Part shown: one piece after another, positions 1 to 10,755 of the stretch
Position numbering within the stretch: position 1 is the first letter of the stretch
How the letters are laid out: every line of letters starts with the position of its first letter
Assembly: GCA_003049465.1 (NCBI GenBank)
Contig: PYSS01000081.1
Coordinates: forward strand, 122,166 to 186,165
Length of the DNA: 64,000 bases
Origin: Magnaporthiopsis rhizophila
Taxonomy: Eukaryota; Ascomycota; Sordariomycetes; Magnaporthales; Magnaporthaceae
Direction: 5' to 3'
Program-made: the position numbers and the translations under genes
Notes under the pieces: generated by a model
Databases searched by the model: none
The model's input: only the letters and a program-made list of their open reading frames with translations
Told to the model about the DNA's origin: nothing

Positions 1-1289
1 AGATTAAAATTGATGCGTTAAATTTTGCTATCAGGGGATAATTGGAATAGCAAAACGATTAAAAAAGGTTGCATTTTTGTGCATTTTTTTTGCAAAAACT
101 GAATGGACCTAAACTAAATTATCAAATCTATAATAAAAAGCTTTTTGCTATTATTAAAGCTTTGGAAAAATAAAAGATATATTTGTGCAAAGCTAATTAC
201 CAAATTATAGTATATATCAATTATAAAAACTTATTATAATTTATTACCAGCTAAGCATTAAACAAAAAATATATTCGATAAAACCAGTTTTTTTAAAATT
301 ATAATTTCCGAATTAAGGTTAAAAAAGGATTAAAAAATAGCCAAGCAAATGTTTTAAATTGTCGATCAAATTATTAAATGGATATATTATCAGAAATATG
401 CATAATTTTGGCCAAAGGACCAAACAGATCCCTGATTCTGGCATAGCGGGCATTGGTTAAAATAATTTAACAAAAAAATTAAACCCTAGAAAAAATCCAG
501 CAAATTTATAGCCAAATAACTAATAAATACCAAAAGGTTGCTAAAACCTAAAAAAAGTTTCGGCAATATTACAGGTTTATAAAAATTTATGCTAAAATGA
601 AAAATGCAATTAAAAATTGCAGGGATTATGCAAAAAACAAAACCAGCAAGTATAAACCTTATGGGTTACTGTAACCTTTATTAGCACCTAACAAAATATA
701 GCAAAAAATTACGGCGGATTTTGTTACAGGGCTACCCAAATTAAAAAAATCCCTTATAAATGTCCAATATAATAATATTACGGTAATAATTAACCGATTT
801 ACCAAATATGCTATATATTTACCGTTTAAAAAAAATGCAAAAATTATAAACCTAATTTATATTTTTATCCGAAATATAATTGCAAAACACGGAATACCGA
901 AATATATAATTTTAAACCGAAACAAATTATTTAATAACAAATTTTGGAAATAATTTACGGCAAATTTAGGCGCAAAATATGCCTTTTTTATAATTTATTA
1001 TCCTTAAACGGATAAGCAAACAAAATAAACAAACCAAACCATAAAATAATATTTACGTTATTTTGTTAATTACAAATAAAATAACTGGGTACAATTATTT
1101 TTTATAGCGCAATTTGCGTATAATAGTTTAATATACAAAAGTACGGGAATTATACTGTTTTGTGCAAATTATAAATATATACTTACGGTATATAAAAAAC
1201 CCAAGGCAGAACCATATACCTTAGCAGCAAAAATACAGGTAAAAAAATTTACCAAGCTGCACAAAAATTTTCAGGCAAAATTAAAGGAA

Positions 1290-1478
1290 TTGCAACAGCG
1301 CATATTTATGCAGGCCAATAAAAAAAAGATTAAGGGACCAATTTTTAAAAAAGGGAATAACGTTTATCTTTTTCGATATAATATTAAAACAAAACGATTA
1401 AGTAATAAGCTAAACCATAAAAAATTGGAACCGTTCAAAATTTTAAGGAAAATTTTTAATATTAATTACAAATTTTAA
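1290..1478 (+). pseudogene. gypsy A pol C-terminal fragment (after integrase)
   Basis: An open stretch of 62 codons resembles the end of Ty3/gypsy pol. This region normally reads like a 'K-G-D-x-V-W-L..N-I-K-T-x-R-P-x-K-K-L-x-x-K-x-L-G-P-F' block; here the pieces GNNVYLFRYNIKTKR and KKLEPFKI are visible. The stretch is flanked on both sides by stop-rich RIP-mutated sequence, so it is a relic and not a gene. The homologous minus-strand segment in gypsy B is 43110-43484. Confidence 0.75.
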
Positions 1479-1926
1479 TTACCACTAACTATATATAATT
1501 ATTTGGTTTTTAATATCGATTTATTTAAACCAGCATTACCAGGGTTTAAAAGTAACAAATTAATAAAAATCGATCCAAAATAAAAATACAAAATCGAAAA
1601 AATTTTGGACAAAAAAATTATCAACAAAACTAAGCATTATTTGGTTAAATAGGCAGGGTACGGAATCGAAAAAAGCATTTAGAAAAAAGAAATAAACCTA
1701 AAAGGTGCATTAAAAGCTTTTAAAAAATATTAGCAAAAAGCCTTTGGTAAAAAGTTAATACCAGTACCAAAATTTGGATTTCGATTCGGAACACCCATAC
1801 TAAAATAATATACCTGATTAAAGCAGGGCCAACAGATTAAAATTAGGATCAACCCTATAATTGGCCCAGCTCGGGAATAATGGAGAAAAATCGGGGGCTG
1901 GCAAATTTAAGGGTATAACAGAGGCC

Positions 1927-2092
1927 TATACAGCTGCTTTTTCGGCTTTTTTCCGCTTAATTTGCTCCAATTCCTTAATATTATCCAAATTATAACAAAC
2001 CATTCGAGCATACTTTTTACGCCAGAATTTTTCCTGTTTGCATAAATACTTCCGCTTATTTTTAAAATAACGGATTTTGTTAAAAACCAAGT
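1927..2092 (-). pseudogene. remnant of a conserved antisense ORF in gypsy A
   Basis: Between pol and the 3' LTR, the strand opposite to pol encodes a basic, charged stretch with the pieces KQEKFWRKK and NIKELEQIKRKKAEKAA. It lines up with the longer ORF at 42384-42662, which is in the same place and also antisense in gypsy B (pieces RKQEKMWFKRK and SIKELEWVEREKAEKVAA). The family is not identified. It looks like a basic coiled-coil protein. The copy here is broken by RIP stops. Confidence 0.5.
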
Positions 2093-2484
2093 TTATTTTA
2101 TCCCGAAATTTGGAAAATTGGAAAGCGGCATAAAAAAATTAGGCCCGAAAAGGACCCAAAACGTTACAATTTACTCGGTTGGAACAAATGCATTTCAAAT
2201 AACAAGAAAAATTGGAAAAAAATGTATAACAAACAAAAATATCACGAAATTTGCAGTTAAAATAAAAAAATATTTTAATGCCGGATAAAAAAAATAATTC
2301 AAAAATATCGGTGCAACGAACCGTAAAGGTTCGCGCAAAAGAAGGTTTTTTTTGCACCCGACCAAATATTTTGTCAGGATAAGAAAAAGATAGGTGAAGG
2401 AAAAAAGGGAAAATTTACCGATTAATAAAGGCGGAGGATAGCAGGTTTTGGCTAAAAGAATTTGGCCTAAAAAAAAAAACCTAA

Positions 2485-2961
2485 TGTTATAATTATAATT
2501 GGCAAAAAACAAAAGGGCTGGGGCTAACCCCTAGCAGTACGCCTTTACCCCGCAATTATAAAAACCAGGGGGCCGAATAATTAAGGCCAAGCTGGGAAAA
2601 AAATTATATAATTAAATTATATAAGGATAAAAAGCGATATATCGGGCACTAAACGTATCAAAAGTATCGTTAGGAACATTTTTGGTATTTAGAAAAACTA
2701 ACGTATTACCCATATTATTAGTTGCCAAATGGGAGATAAGCACGGGTATATAAAGCAAAAGGTTTTTATTGTGCCAGATAGTTTTTAACTAAGGCTTCGG
2801 TATTAATTAATCTAAATTAGCTCCAAAGCAACCCTTTGGGTAAACAATCGAGACCTTTATTACTATTTCAGTTCCCCAGCACAAGCGACCTGGTAAAGAT
2901 TTTACTGCTCAGCACCTTTCTTAGCATACCCTACCTTAAGAGCAGAGAACCGTTTGTAACA
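2485..2961 (+). repeat. 3' LTR of gypsy A (477 bp)
   Basis: The LTR starts TGTTATAATT and ends TTTGTAACA, so it has TG..CA ends with a TGTTAC/GTAACA-type inverted terminal motif. It is related to the LTRs at 41535-41997, 48423-48885, 53718-54152 and 62131-62633, sharing an 'AAGGGCTGGGGCTAACCCC' block near the start and an 'AGCAGA..GTAACA' end. The 5 bp after it (AAATA, 2962-2966) should be the target-site duplication; its partner is off the window. Confidence 0.8.
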
Positions 2962-3477
2962 AAATATCGCCAGTTCGATTTTATAACCGCTTATCTCGGC
3001 GTTATTGTATTTAATAATACTATAATATACATACAGTAACCTTAGGGCATTTCGGTTGGGCAAAAAGGTTATTATTGCCGTTTAAAAAAAGCATTTTATA
3101 ACTTTTGCAAATCGCTTTTATAATGGTATTAAACGATTATTTTGGAGCTCGAAATATTTAATTTTAGGCCGATTTACTAAAATATCTGCTTTTATTGTAA
3201 AAAGGAAACGGGCGCTATATTATTATTTTATATGAACGATTTCCAGATTGCCGCCTGTACAGTTACAAAAATTAAAACCATTGCCACCGAAATAAGTAAC
3301 TGATTTGAAATAACCGCCCTGGGTGATATAAAAACGTTCCTTAGTATGCAGATTATAAAGAATTGCCAGCGGAGGATTATAAACTTTTACTAATGCGATT
3401 ATATTAATAAAATTATTACCAACTACGGACAGAAGAACCTAAAAGTAGTGAAAATGCCCTAGCCTTTTGGATTTATA

Positions 3478-3828
3478 ATGCCGATTATCTGGAACCCTTT
3501 CCCGCACAAAAAAATTCTGCATTACCAATCGGAAATAACAAATATTAGCTATTTAGCTAGCATTATTTGCCCTAATATCACGTATACCGTAAAAAGGTTG
3601 CAAAAAATCAACGCTAATCCCGGCAATAAGTATTTGGCACTATTAAAGCACCTTTGGCGTTATATTATCGGTATTAAAAAACTCGCGCTTATTTATAGCG
3701 GTCCTACCTATAACGCTAAAGCGATAAGCTTAAAAGCTTATAAAAATGCCTCGTTCGCTAATTGCCTTTGTACAAAAATATTTATAGGCGGTATAATCGT
3801 TATACTGGCAGATGGTCCTATTTATTAA
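3478..3828 (+). pseudogene. copia 1 reverse transcriptase/RNase H fragment
   Basis: This is the longest remaining open stretch of copia 1. It matches the region of copia pol where polymerase passes into RNase H (block 'Y..A..R..RP.I.YTV..L......P...H......L.RYI.GTK..GL.Y'). Visible pieces are ICPNITYTVKRLQ, LLKHLWRYIIG and LALIYSG. The parallel, more damaged segment in copia 2 lies near 51030-51370. Confidence 0.75.
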
Positions 3829-4066
3829 TAATTAAAAAAGCAAACTTTTATAACAATATTAATAACGGAGGCAAAATTTGTTAACTTTTTATTAACAGAC
3901 CGGGCTTTGTTTTAAATTAAAAGCATTTTAAAAAAAACTGGATACCCTTAACGAGAAATATTTATAATATATACGGATAGCGCCAATACCCAGGCAATAA
4001 TATTAAACCTGTTAAAATCAGCCCGCACCCGCATAATCGACCTCCATTACAAATGGGTAATCGATA

Positions 4067-5924
4067 AGTCAATGCACCCCAAATCGGCCACCCCCCATAA
4101 TGGCCACCTGGCCAAGGCCTATTATACCACTAACCCCGGTATATTTAACTGCAAATATCTACCTTTATTTAACCAATTATAATATAAAAGTATACTGATT
4201 TCTGATTAAAATTTTCCGCATTTTCAAACGTATTTTTATCCACCTTTATAATTTTACCCCTTATTTTTGTAACTCGGCATATATCCATAAAGGCCTGATT
4301 AGGGTCCGGCACAACCCTTTTCCTTTTATAAGGGCATTGCGCCTTTAATTCGGCCTTTAACTGCTTGATTTTTTGCTGGGCTATAACCAATTCGAATTTA
4401 TGCACTCTGTACCCTTTTTAAACCTTTCGGGAAAAAAGCCGCGCCGTGGGATTTTGCGGGGTTCGGCCCTGGAAAATACTAATTTGGGTGGCTAGGTTTT
4501 GGTTTTATTTGGAAGTTTCCTAGCCAATTTGGGACAGCCGGAAAAGGATCTTTAAATGTTTTTTGGCTTTATTATCCTTAGTGGATTATTAAATTGCGGA
4601 TCGCCGGCCGTTTCGGTTGGAATTTTCAAATAAAAGCTGGTTTATAAGCGGTTTTTGCGGATTGCGTGGCCAAAAACCTGTTACCCGCCACCCTAATGCA
4701 ATTATATAAAGGGTAAAAGTTTTGGTACGTGCATAAATATAGGCCGTTAAAAATTGATACTTTCCTACTATTATAAAGCAGGTAAATAAAGCTTAGAACC
4801 CTAATTTTTAGCGATAAGCGTGCTTAAAAGGGCTAAAAATAGATAAATCCAAAGGTTGCAAAATGTGGAAGGTATAAATAGGTAAATATAATAAATAAAT
4901 ATTATTTTGCAAATAAAAAAACATAAATTTTTTGGTTATATAGGATCCATAACCATTTAATATTAAAAAATGTGGTATAAAAACAAAGGGTTGGGTGCCC
5001 GGAAAGAAGATTTTTTGCAACCATTCAACTCCAATATTATTAATAATCCACCTGTTATTTATTATAATAAATTCCCAGCCTCCAAAAAAACCTAAATCCT
5101 CCGGAAACTATTGTTTTTGTACGCTTTTCCCCTTAAATATAATAAGCAGAAAAAGGGCAATCCCTATAGCCAAAATGCATTTAATAAAAAAGGTTTAAAT
5201 ACGGGTTCCGGGCTTTTTTTTTTGCAAAGGCCGGGCCTTTGCAAAGCCTAAAATAAGCCTGTTACCCGTTTTACCCTTTTATAAACCCCCCTTATTAGTA
5301 TTATACGTATTTTCCGGCTTTATTTGGGTTATCCCGGGGATTTGCAGGCATGCCCACCACTTTTTTATTATAATAATAATAATACTTTTAACACATGCAA
5401 ATTTTATATACCGCATTTTTCCGGTACGGATTTTTGGATATCGGTTTAAAAAGCCACAAATCCAATGCTTTCCGAAGGGCTGGAAGGCACCCCTTTGCTA
5501 AAGGATCTTTTGCGCAAAAAACCGAACTTCTGCGTGCATTAGCGGGAGCTTTAGGAAAGCCTATAGCAAAATCCAGTCGGCTAAGCGCTTTCTTTGCTCC
5601 GAAGATATTCGTTAAATTTTTTTTTTAACCTGTCGGATGGGTAAGAATTCCGTTAAATGCCGGTATAGGGTGGTCTTTGGTATGCCCCAAAATTAGGCGG
5701 CCCTCGAGATAGGAACCTTGGCCTGCACGGCCTTAACGGCCCGTTCGACGTTTTTTTCGGTGTACTATTTCTCTGGCATATAAGTATTGGATTGCAGTAA
5801 AAAGTATAAAAAACGGATCAAAATTGCGAGATTTGTGGCCAGTTAAAAATGTGGCCAAATCTGAGGCAATAGGCCCGTTTAAGGTGGCCGTTATGGGGGG
5901 TGGCCAACTTGGGGTGCACTAACT
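4067..5924 (-). mobile_element. pogo-type DNA transposon 1 (1858 bp) with TIRs and TA duplication
   Basis: The element is bounded by inverted repeats of about 42 bp: left end AGTCAATGCACCCCAA, right end (reversed) AGTTAGTGCACCCCAA, both continuing into a GGCCACCCCCCATAA block. TA dinucleotides flank it (4065-4066 and 5925-5926). Comparison with the undisrupted copia 2 site near 51600 shows the empty site, which confirms insertion with TA duplication. Coding is on the minus strand: a DDE_1 transposase catalytic piece at 4808-5020 and its C-terminal tail at 4169-4405. It is RIP-damaged and not functional. Confidence 0.88.
4169..5020 (-). pseudogene. pogo/Tigger (DDE_1) transposase fragments
   Basis: The minus-strand translation at 4808-5020 shows the pogo DDE_1 core: LILNGYGSYIT, then NNIYLLYLPIYTFHILQPLD. 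In active pogo transposases the first of these reads L-D-G-H-G-S-H. Here the catalytic Asp has become Asn and both His have become Tyr, all explained by C-to-T/G-to-A transitions. The third catalytic Asp (QPLD) remains. At 4169-4405 follows a charged tail with KIKQLKAELKAQ and KRKRVVPDPNQAF, typical of the C-terminus of fungal pogo transposases. The N-terminal HTH part (5100-5900) is too damaged to read. Confidence 0.8.
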
Positions 5925-6155
5925 TACTATAAAACATCAACTTTTTACCCTTAAGCTCATTAGCACGGCCAACATAAAAGCGGACAGTCTTATAAAAGGC
6001 CTAACGGCAGAAAGATAAGCAAAATTTATTATCCAGCTAAAAATACAACAAATGCCACAATAAACAGCTTACAGGAAATACCACGGATCTGGACGGTTAT
6101 TATATAATTACGGGCTTATAATACTTTTAAGGCCGTTATATGGCCTATAGAGGGG

Positions 6156-6297
6156 TGTTAAAGGTGGCCTAAAATCACATGGGTAGCAATTAGTGCCCCA
6201 TAACTTTAGGCTTCGCACCGGCCCTGGCCTGCAATCAAGTAAAGTAGCACAATAGACAAAAATCACTTTGGGTGCCAGTCGTTGCGCACCTCCATCA
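6156..6297 (+). repeat. 3' LTR of copia 1 (142 bp)
   Basis: The LTR begins TGTTAAAGGTGGCC and ends CACCTCCATCA. It has exactly the same length as the copia 2 LTRs (39289-39430, 51838-51979) and the solo LTR 31924-32065, with transition-only differences typical of RIP. The next 5 bp (GGAAA, 6298-6302) would be the target-site duplication. Confidence 0.85.
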
Positions 6298-7499
6298 GGA
6301 AATATTCTCGTTCGGTCCTTTCCAAGACCCGTTGGCGAAAGCTAGGAGGTAAACCGGACGGAGAGCACGGGAACAGAAACGGAAAACCTGGGGTATATTT
6401 GAAAAATTTTTGTATATAATTATGCATGGGGTTTTGGCCGTACAGAAGCGGTTTGTTAAAATATATAAGCAAGCCTTTTATAAAGGATTATCGCTTTCAG
6501 CCGATATCTCCGTTAAGGTATTAAACGCAGGAATAACCTGTATATTCCCATAAAAATACCAAAACCGATATATATTTTATAATTTAATTATACCCGCAAA
6601 AAAGGAACCGTGGAGCTCCATATTATAACGTTTAAGGAATGGCTATTTAAAAATGCGGTTTTTAAATCCGTAACGGTCGAAGGTATAATAAAGTTCCAGT
6701 TGAAGTTTAGGGGCTATTTAACACTAAAGGTTTTTGGTTTTTTTAACCCCCTAATCGGTTTTTTGACCCTATTTTAAGCTTAATTTTCAACGTGGATATA
6801 ACGCCCGGGAAAGCCTTATGGCCATTTGTGTATATTTTTGCCTAATTTTCGGTGGGTTTTTATCCAGGGCAGAACGCTTATTTATAAAAAGCAATAAGCA
6901 AAAATGCTAAAAATAAAAATTATTTTTAAAAATACAAACAACCCGTACAACAGTATAATTTAGGGTTAAAGTAGGCATAAATAGCCTTATTTTCTCGCAA
7001 ATCCAAAAGGTCCCTAAAGCCGGCGGTAAACTTGTTCGAGAGCCCAAAAACCAAAAATTCTCGTAATATATAAAAAAAACCTATAATAATTCGGATTTAA
7101 ATACAGAAACAATATTACAAAAATTAACCTACCCTTTTTTTAACCTATTAATCCCACCTTCCTTACCATGGCATTGTCAGTTATTGCTCCATATCCGGTG
7201 CCAGCACCAGAAATGCGAAAATTGCACCATATTTTTGCCCTTTCGTCTCCCATAACCTCTGCCAGAGAAGGGGAAAATTCTCCAGCCATTCAAATCACCT
7301 TGGGAACCCGGTAACCGCGTTAAAAGGCCCGGAGGCCGATAATCCCTCCAACTTTTGCGATTATTTTGACGCACCGGAGTTGCCCCCTCCACCCTCCCCT
7401 GTACCCTTTGCAGCCCCCTCCCTTATTGCAGCCTTACAAACAACCCAGGGCACCTTTGTGAGGGACTCCCAGGCCTTTTAGAAGGGCCTTAACGATCCG
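6298..7499. other. AT-rich to intermediate degenerate sequence, no gene recognised
   Basis: Up to about 7.1 kb this stretch is AT-rich with stops in all frames, like RIP-mutated repeat DNA, but no family is visible. From about 7160 the composition becomes balanced. Short open stretches exist on both strands near 7160-7400; the + frame is proline-rich and may belong to the Myb/SANT-like remnant just downstream. Confidence 0.5.
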
Positions 7500-8058
7500 A
7501 TTGGACCGCTAATCAGTTTTGGCCTTCCTCGAAACCCTCGCGGAGGCCAGCCGGCAGGGGGAAATGACTCCAGCGATTTTTGGCTGGCTTAACAGGTGCC
7601 TTAAAAAAGCTGCAAAAACTGCGGATCAATAGCCTTATATCCGGTGGTCAAAGCGGGCCAAAGGCAAATATAACAGCCTTAAAGCGCAGTATAAGGACCG
7701 GCTGGATTTTGGGAAACGGTCAGGGGTTACGGTTAACCCGGTTACAGGGCTATATCTCGGCAACAATCAAACCTGGAAGGCTTTTCTCGATCCGGCTTAC
7801 CGTTTGTTGGATGCACAAAAGGCCTTTTTTCCGCCTGAACCTTTACGAGGTCGCCTTTGCTGGCAACTGGGCGACAGGGGAACGGATCGCTACTGCCGCC
7901 CAACGCTCACAGGGCTCCGGCAGGCCAGAAAAAACTGCGGAAAACGGCCCTCCGGCAGGGCCGGGCACCTTACAATAGCAAAGGCCCAATTTCATGTCGG
8001 AAATTGCTTTTTGAAAGCTGCACAAACGCTGGCCCGAGCCGGATCAAAGCATCACTAA
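7500..8058 (+). pseudogene. possible Myb/SANT-like DNA-binding domain remnant
   Basis: One + frame is open from before the ATG at 7564 to 8058 except for a single TAG at 7630-7632. It reads like the fungal Myb/SANT-like module: an N-terminal helix (LETLAEASRQGEMTPAIFGW), a basic stretch (WSKRAKGKYNSLKAQYKDR), the loop SGVTVNPVTGL, then a Trp-containing segment (NNQTWKAFLDPAYRLLDAQ). In this family such a domain often sits in transposon-derived or domesticated proteins. The C-terminal half is not recognisable. The assignment rests on pattern resemblance only; an unrelated gag-like protein is possible. Confidence 0.4.
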
Positions 8059-9111
8059 AATTTAACCCTTTCGAATGCAGGGTCCTCCCTGGCCGGTTGG
8101 GCGCTTTATAGGCGTTAATTAAGGTACAAGCCTTGGATACAGGCTGTAAAAAAATTGCAAAAAATACCCGTGGGATGCCTTATCGGGCCGGATTAAACAG
8201 CAGTTAATCCAAACCTTAAATAGGAGAAAAAAATAGCTTACTGGTGGTTGAGCGACCCGGAAGATAGAGAAATGATGGTGAATCTGGTGCAAAATAACGA
8301 GCTGGACTCGTGGGCATGATCGAGGCAGTTTGAACGAGGGTATTTTTGTAATCGGGAGGCCTGTTTTGGTAAAATTATAAAAAAGTGTTATCTCGGCCGG
8401 GGCCATGGACGGGACCGAAAGGGTACACTGTTGATTGGCACTACGAACGAAGATTTTATTTTGAGGAGAAGGGGGAAAAAAAGGGGATTTTGGTGCTCGG
8501 TGTGCGCCTGACGCGTTTTGACGAATGTTAACCGCGTAGGTCCTGATATTATGAAATGGTAATACAGGGCAATTTAATATCCAATCCCGGCCCCGAACGG
8601 ACCAGAATTGGTAAAGAAAATGCCCTTCGAAAGGCTTAAGTTAAAAGGAAGGCTGTGAGGCGAGGGCGGAAGATGGGCACAACGCAAGTGTTTTGAGGCT
8701 GGTACAGGGCCTTAATAACCGATAGGTTATGGGTCGACTACCAGGCTTATATATACAATATGTTCTTTTTTTTACCGCCTTTATTCCACTGCTTGTACTT
8801 TACCGCTTTTATTCCACTGCATTGCTTCACCGCCTTTACTTTATTACTTTTGCTTTACCACCTTTTTTTCACTGCTTTTACGTTACCACATTTATTCCAC
8901 TGCTTTATTTCACTGCTATTACTCTATTATCTTTGCTTTACTGTTTTTGCTTTATTACCTTTTCTTTATCGCTTTTACTTTACCGCTTTTACTCCATGTT
9001 ACGGCCAGAACCTCCCTTAGGGTGCAAGGCACCCAAAAAAACCAGATGGAGGGGTTAAGTTAGCCAAGAACCACGGGTCACATGTTTATTAGATAAGGAT
9101 CTCAATAATCG
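8059..9111. other. intergenic/degenerate, contains a CT-rich minisatellite
   Basis: No coding region is recognised. The notable content is the pyrimidine-rich degenerate repeat at 8755-9000. Small ORFs here have no family resemblance. Confidence 0.5.
8755..9000. repeat. degenerate CT-rich minisatellite, period about 27-28 bp
   Basis: About nine diverged copies of a unit built from the blocks TTTACCGCTTTTA and TTCCACTGCT follow one another. There is an internal sub-period of roughly 13-14 bp. One strand is almost purely C+T. The apparent ORFs across it (Phe/Leu/Tyr-rich) are repeat artefacts. Confidence 0.75.
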
Positions 9112-10755
9112 ATGTTCGATCCAAACGATCGAGCAATATCACGGAATAAGCCGAAAACCTGTACCGCACACCCGCAACTAAGGTTGGAAATGCTTACGGC
9201 CAATCCCTGCAATTTTTGCAGGCGCTCCTCCGCCCGTCCGGCATGCTGGCCGATATGGGCGGGCTCGGCTCATTATTGGATTCGATTTCCAATCACCTCA
9301 GCGTGTTATCCCGGCTCAGCGATACCGTTTGCGATGCAAGCGAGCCTTTTTGTGCACGAAACGATGCAATCACGGCCGACCGACCACTTATGTTTCCCCA
9401 GAAGCTCGAGGACCAGACGAAACACACCAACAGGTGGATGCCGTCGCCCTCACCGCCTGTTAGGATAACTCCCCTCCGACGAGGAATATCGTGCCAGTGC
9501 CGCCTATTACCTAAGCCCCCTATCCCGTCGACGGTCGAACCTTCTGAAACCGAAGAGCTCGAGTATAAGACCAGGTGTCACCAAGCCCTCCTTGATGACG
9601 GCTGCAGGCCGCTGTTCCATGCCGGCCTTCTCGCGCGAGTCGAGGCGAACCCGGGCGCGTAGGGCAATTTGTTACGGCCTCGGGCGAAACCCCCGACGCG
9701 ACGGCGCCGGATCTGAAAGACTGGCAGGCTCTCACCAAACAGTAGGACTGCTGGAGGAAGTTCCGCGTATGGCAGTTATGCGGCAGGCGGTGAACGCCCG
9801 GTTTCGACAAATATTTTAACGCGCACCGGCGAGAATTTGTTAGGCATGGGGGAGTACCGGAAAGGGCCGCTGGCCTGCAGTTCGAGGAGGTTACGCGCAG
9901 GTTTTGGAAATGTGAATTCGATTACGATGACGGCCACGACGGCACATCGGAAACGCTCTCTCGAAGCATTCCGAGAACGTCGAGAAATTATTCGTGGACC
10001 GCGGGTTCCTCCGGCCTTTCTGGCTGTTGCAGACCCGGAACGGCAGAACCATTAACGACGTATATCGAGTGTCTCGCCTTCGAATCCTCCTCCCTCCGCG
10101 GGCTTATTACGACTGCCCAAAGATTACAAAAAAAGACGAAAATACACAGTTATGCGGGGAAAGGGGTAGTTAGGGCCGCGGTGGACTATTAGCAGTGTAG
10201 GATCGATCGGGTCCTATCCGAGATAGATAAAATCGAGATAGAGGAGAAAGCCGCAGCCACGAGAGGCAGCAGCTCGGGCAAGACTCGGAGTAGGAAGAGA
10301 GGGCTGGCAGACGATACTAACGGCCTAAAAATTGTGGAGCCGCGATTGGGGAAGCGTAGGCGGACTGAGAAGGCGGACGAGACAGAGAGAACGGCGGCTA
10401 GCGAGAGAACGGCGGTTAGCGGGAGAATAAGAAGCAAAAAACGCAAGCGCTTTGCAGACGAGGACGAGGATGATGTCCCAGAACCATGGGCGAAGAAAAA
10501 GAAGGTGGCGGGTACGAGCGGCAACTTAAAAACTCGATCACTTACCGCCGCGGGTCCCAGAAGGAGATTAACCATGTCCGGCGGCTTGCGCACCTTAAAA
10601 ATGAGGTTTGCTGTTATTATGTGTACCCGATCGAGTACTATGTCCAGGCGGCGGATATCGACCAGCTGGTCACGCTGAAGCATATACTTAACGGGCAGGC
10701 TGAACCGATATCGCCCGAAAGGGCGCGGCACGCCCTTGCGCTTATGCTTGCATAG
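9112..10755 (+). pseudogene. unrecognised frameshifted protein-coding remnant with NLS-like basic tail
   Basis: Several + frames in succession read like protein. Near 9840-10180 there is a Trp-rich charged stretch (QFEEVTRRFWKCEFDYDDG). From about 10190 to 10560 one frame runs open through a lysine/arginine-rich region with clusters such as RKKRKRFADEDEDDVPEPW-like alternation and AKKKKV, which look like nuclear localisation signals. A shift to another frame then gives 10486-10755, ending SPERARHALALMLA before a TAG. Overall it resembles the charged C-terminal half of fungal hypothetical proteins that accompany mobile DNA, but no family can be named. Stops and frameshifts indicate a relic. 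Confidence 0.4.

Larger units (their letters stand above)
1..2961 (+). mobile_element. Ty3/gypsy LTR retrotransposon A, 3' half, RIP-degraded
   Basis: This very AT-rich block is the 3' part of a gypsy element that runs off the left window edge. Translation on + gives broken integrase-like pieces and then a recognisable pol C-terminus at 1290-1478. A purine tract (A run ending in CCTAA) directly precedes the 3' LTR at 2485, and the same tract precedes the 3' LTR of the gypsy element at 41.5-48.9 kb on its own strand. The two are one family. Frames are full of TAA/TAG and transitions, as expected after RIP. The element sits inside a copia sequence: copia reverse transcriptase coding resumes at 2962, directly after the LTR. 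The 5' part and 5' LTR are outside the window. Confidence 0.85.
2962..6297 (+). mobile_element. Ty1/copia retrotransposon 1, 3' portion, RIP-degraded
   Basis: From 2962 the + strand encodes copia reverse transcriptase and RNase H pieces (YRQFDFITAYLG, then CRLKKAFYNF, then at 3478-3828 ITYTVKRLQKINANPGNKYL). The same order occurs in copia 2 at 50505-51400. The element is interrupted by a pogo transposon (4067-5924), resumes at 5927 and ends in a 142-bp LTR at 6156-6297. A poly-G stretch (GGGG) abuts the LTR, where the polypurine tract is expected. RIP stops break every frame. Together with gypsy A this is a three-element nest. Confidence 0.85.
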
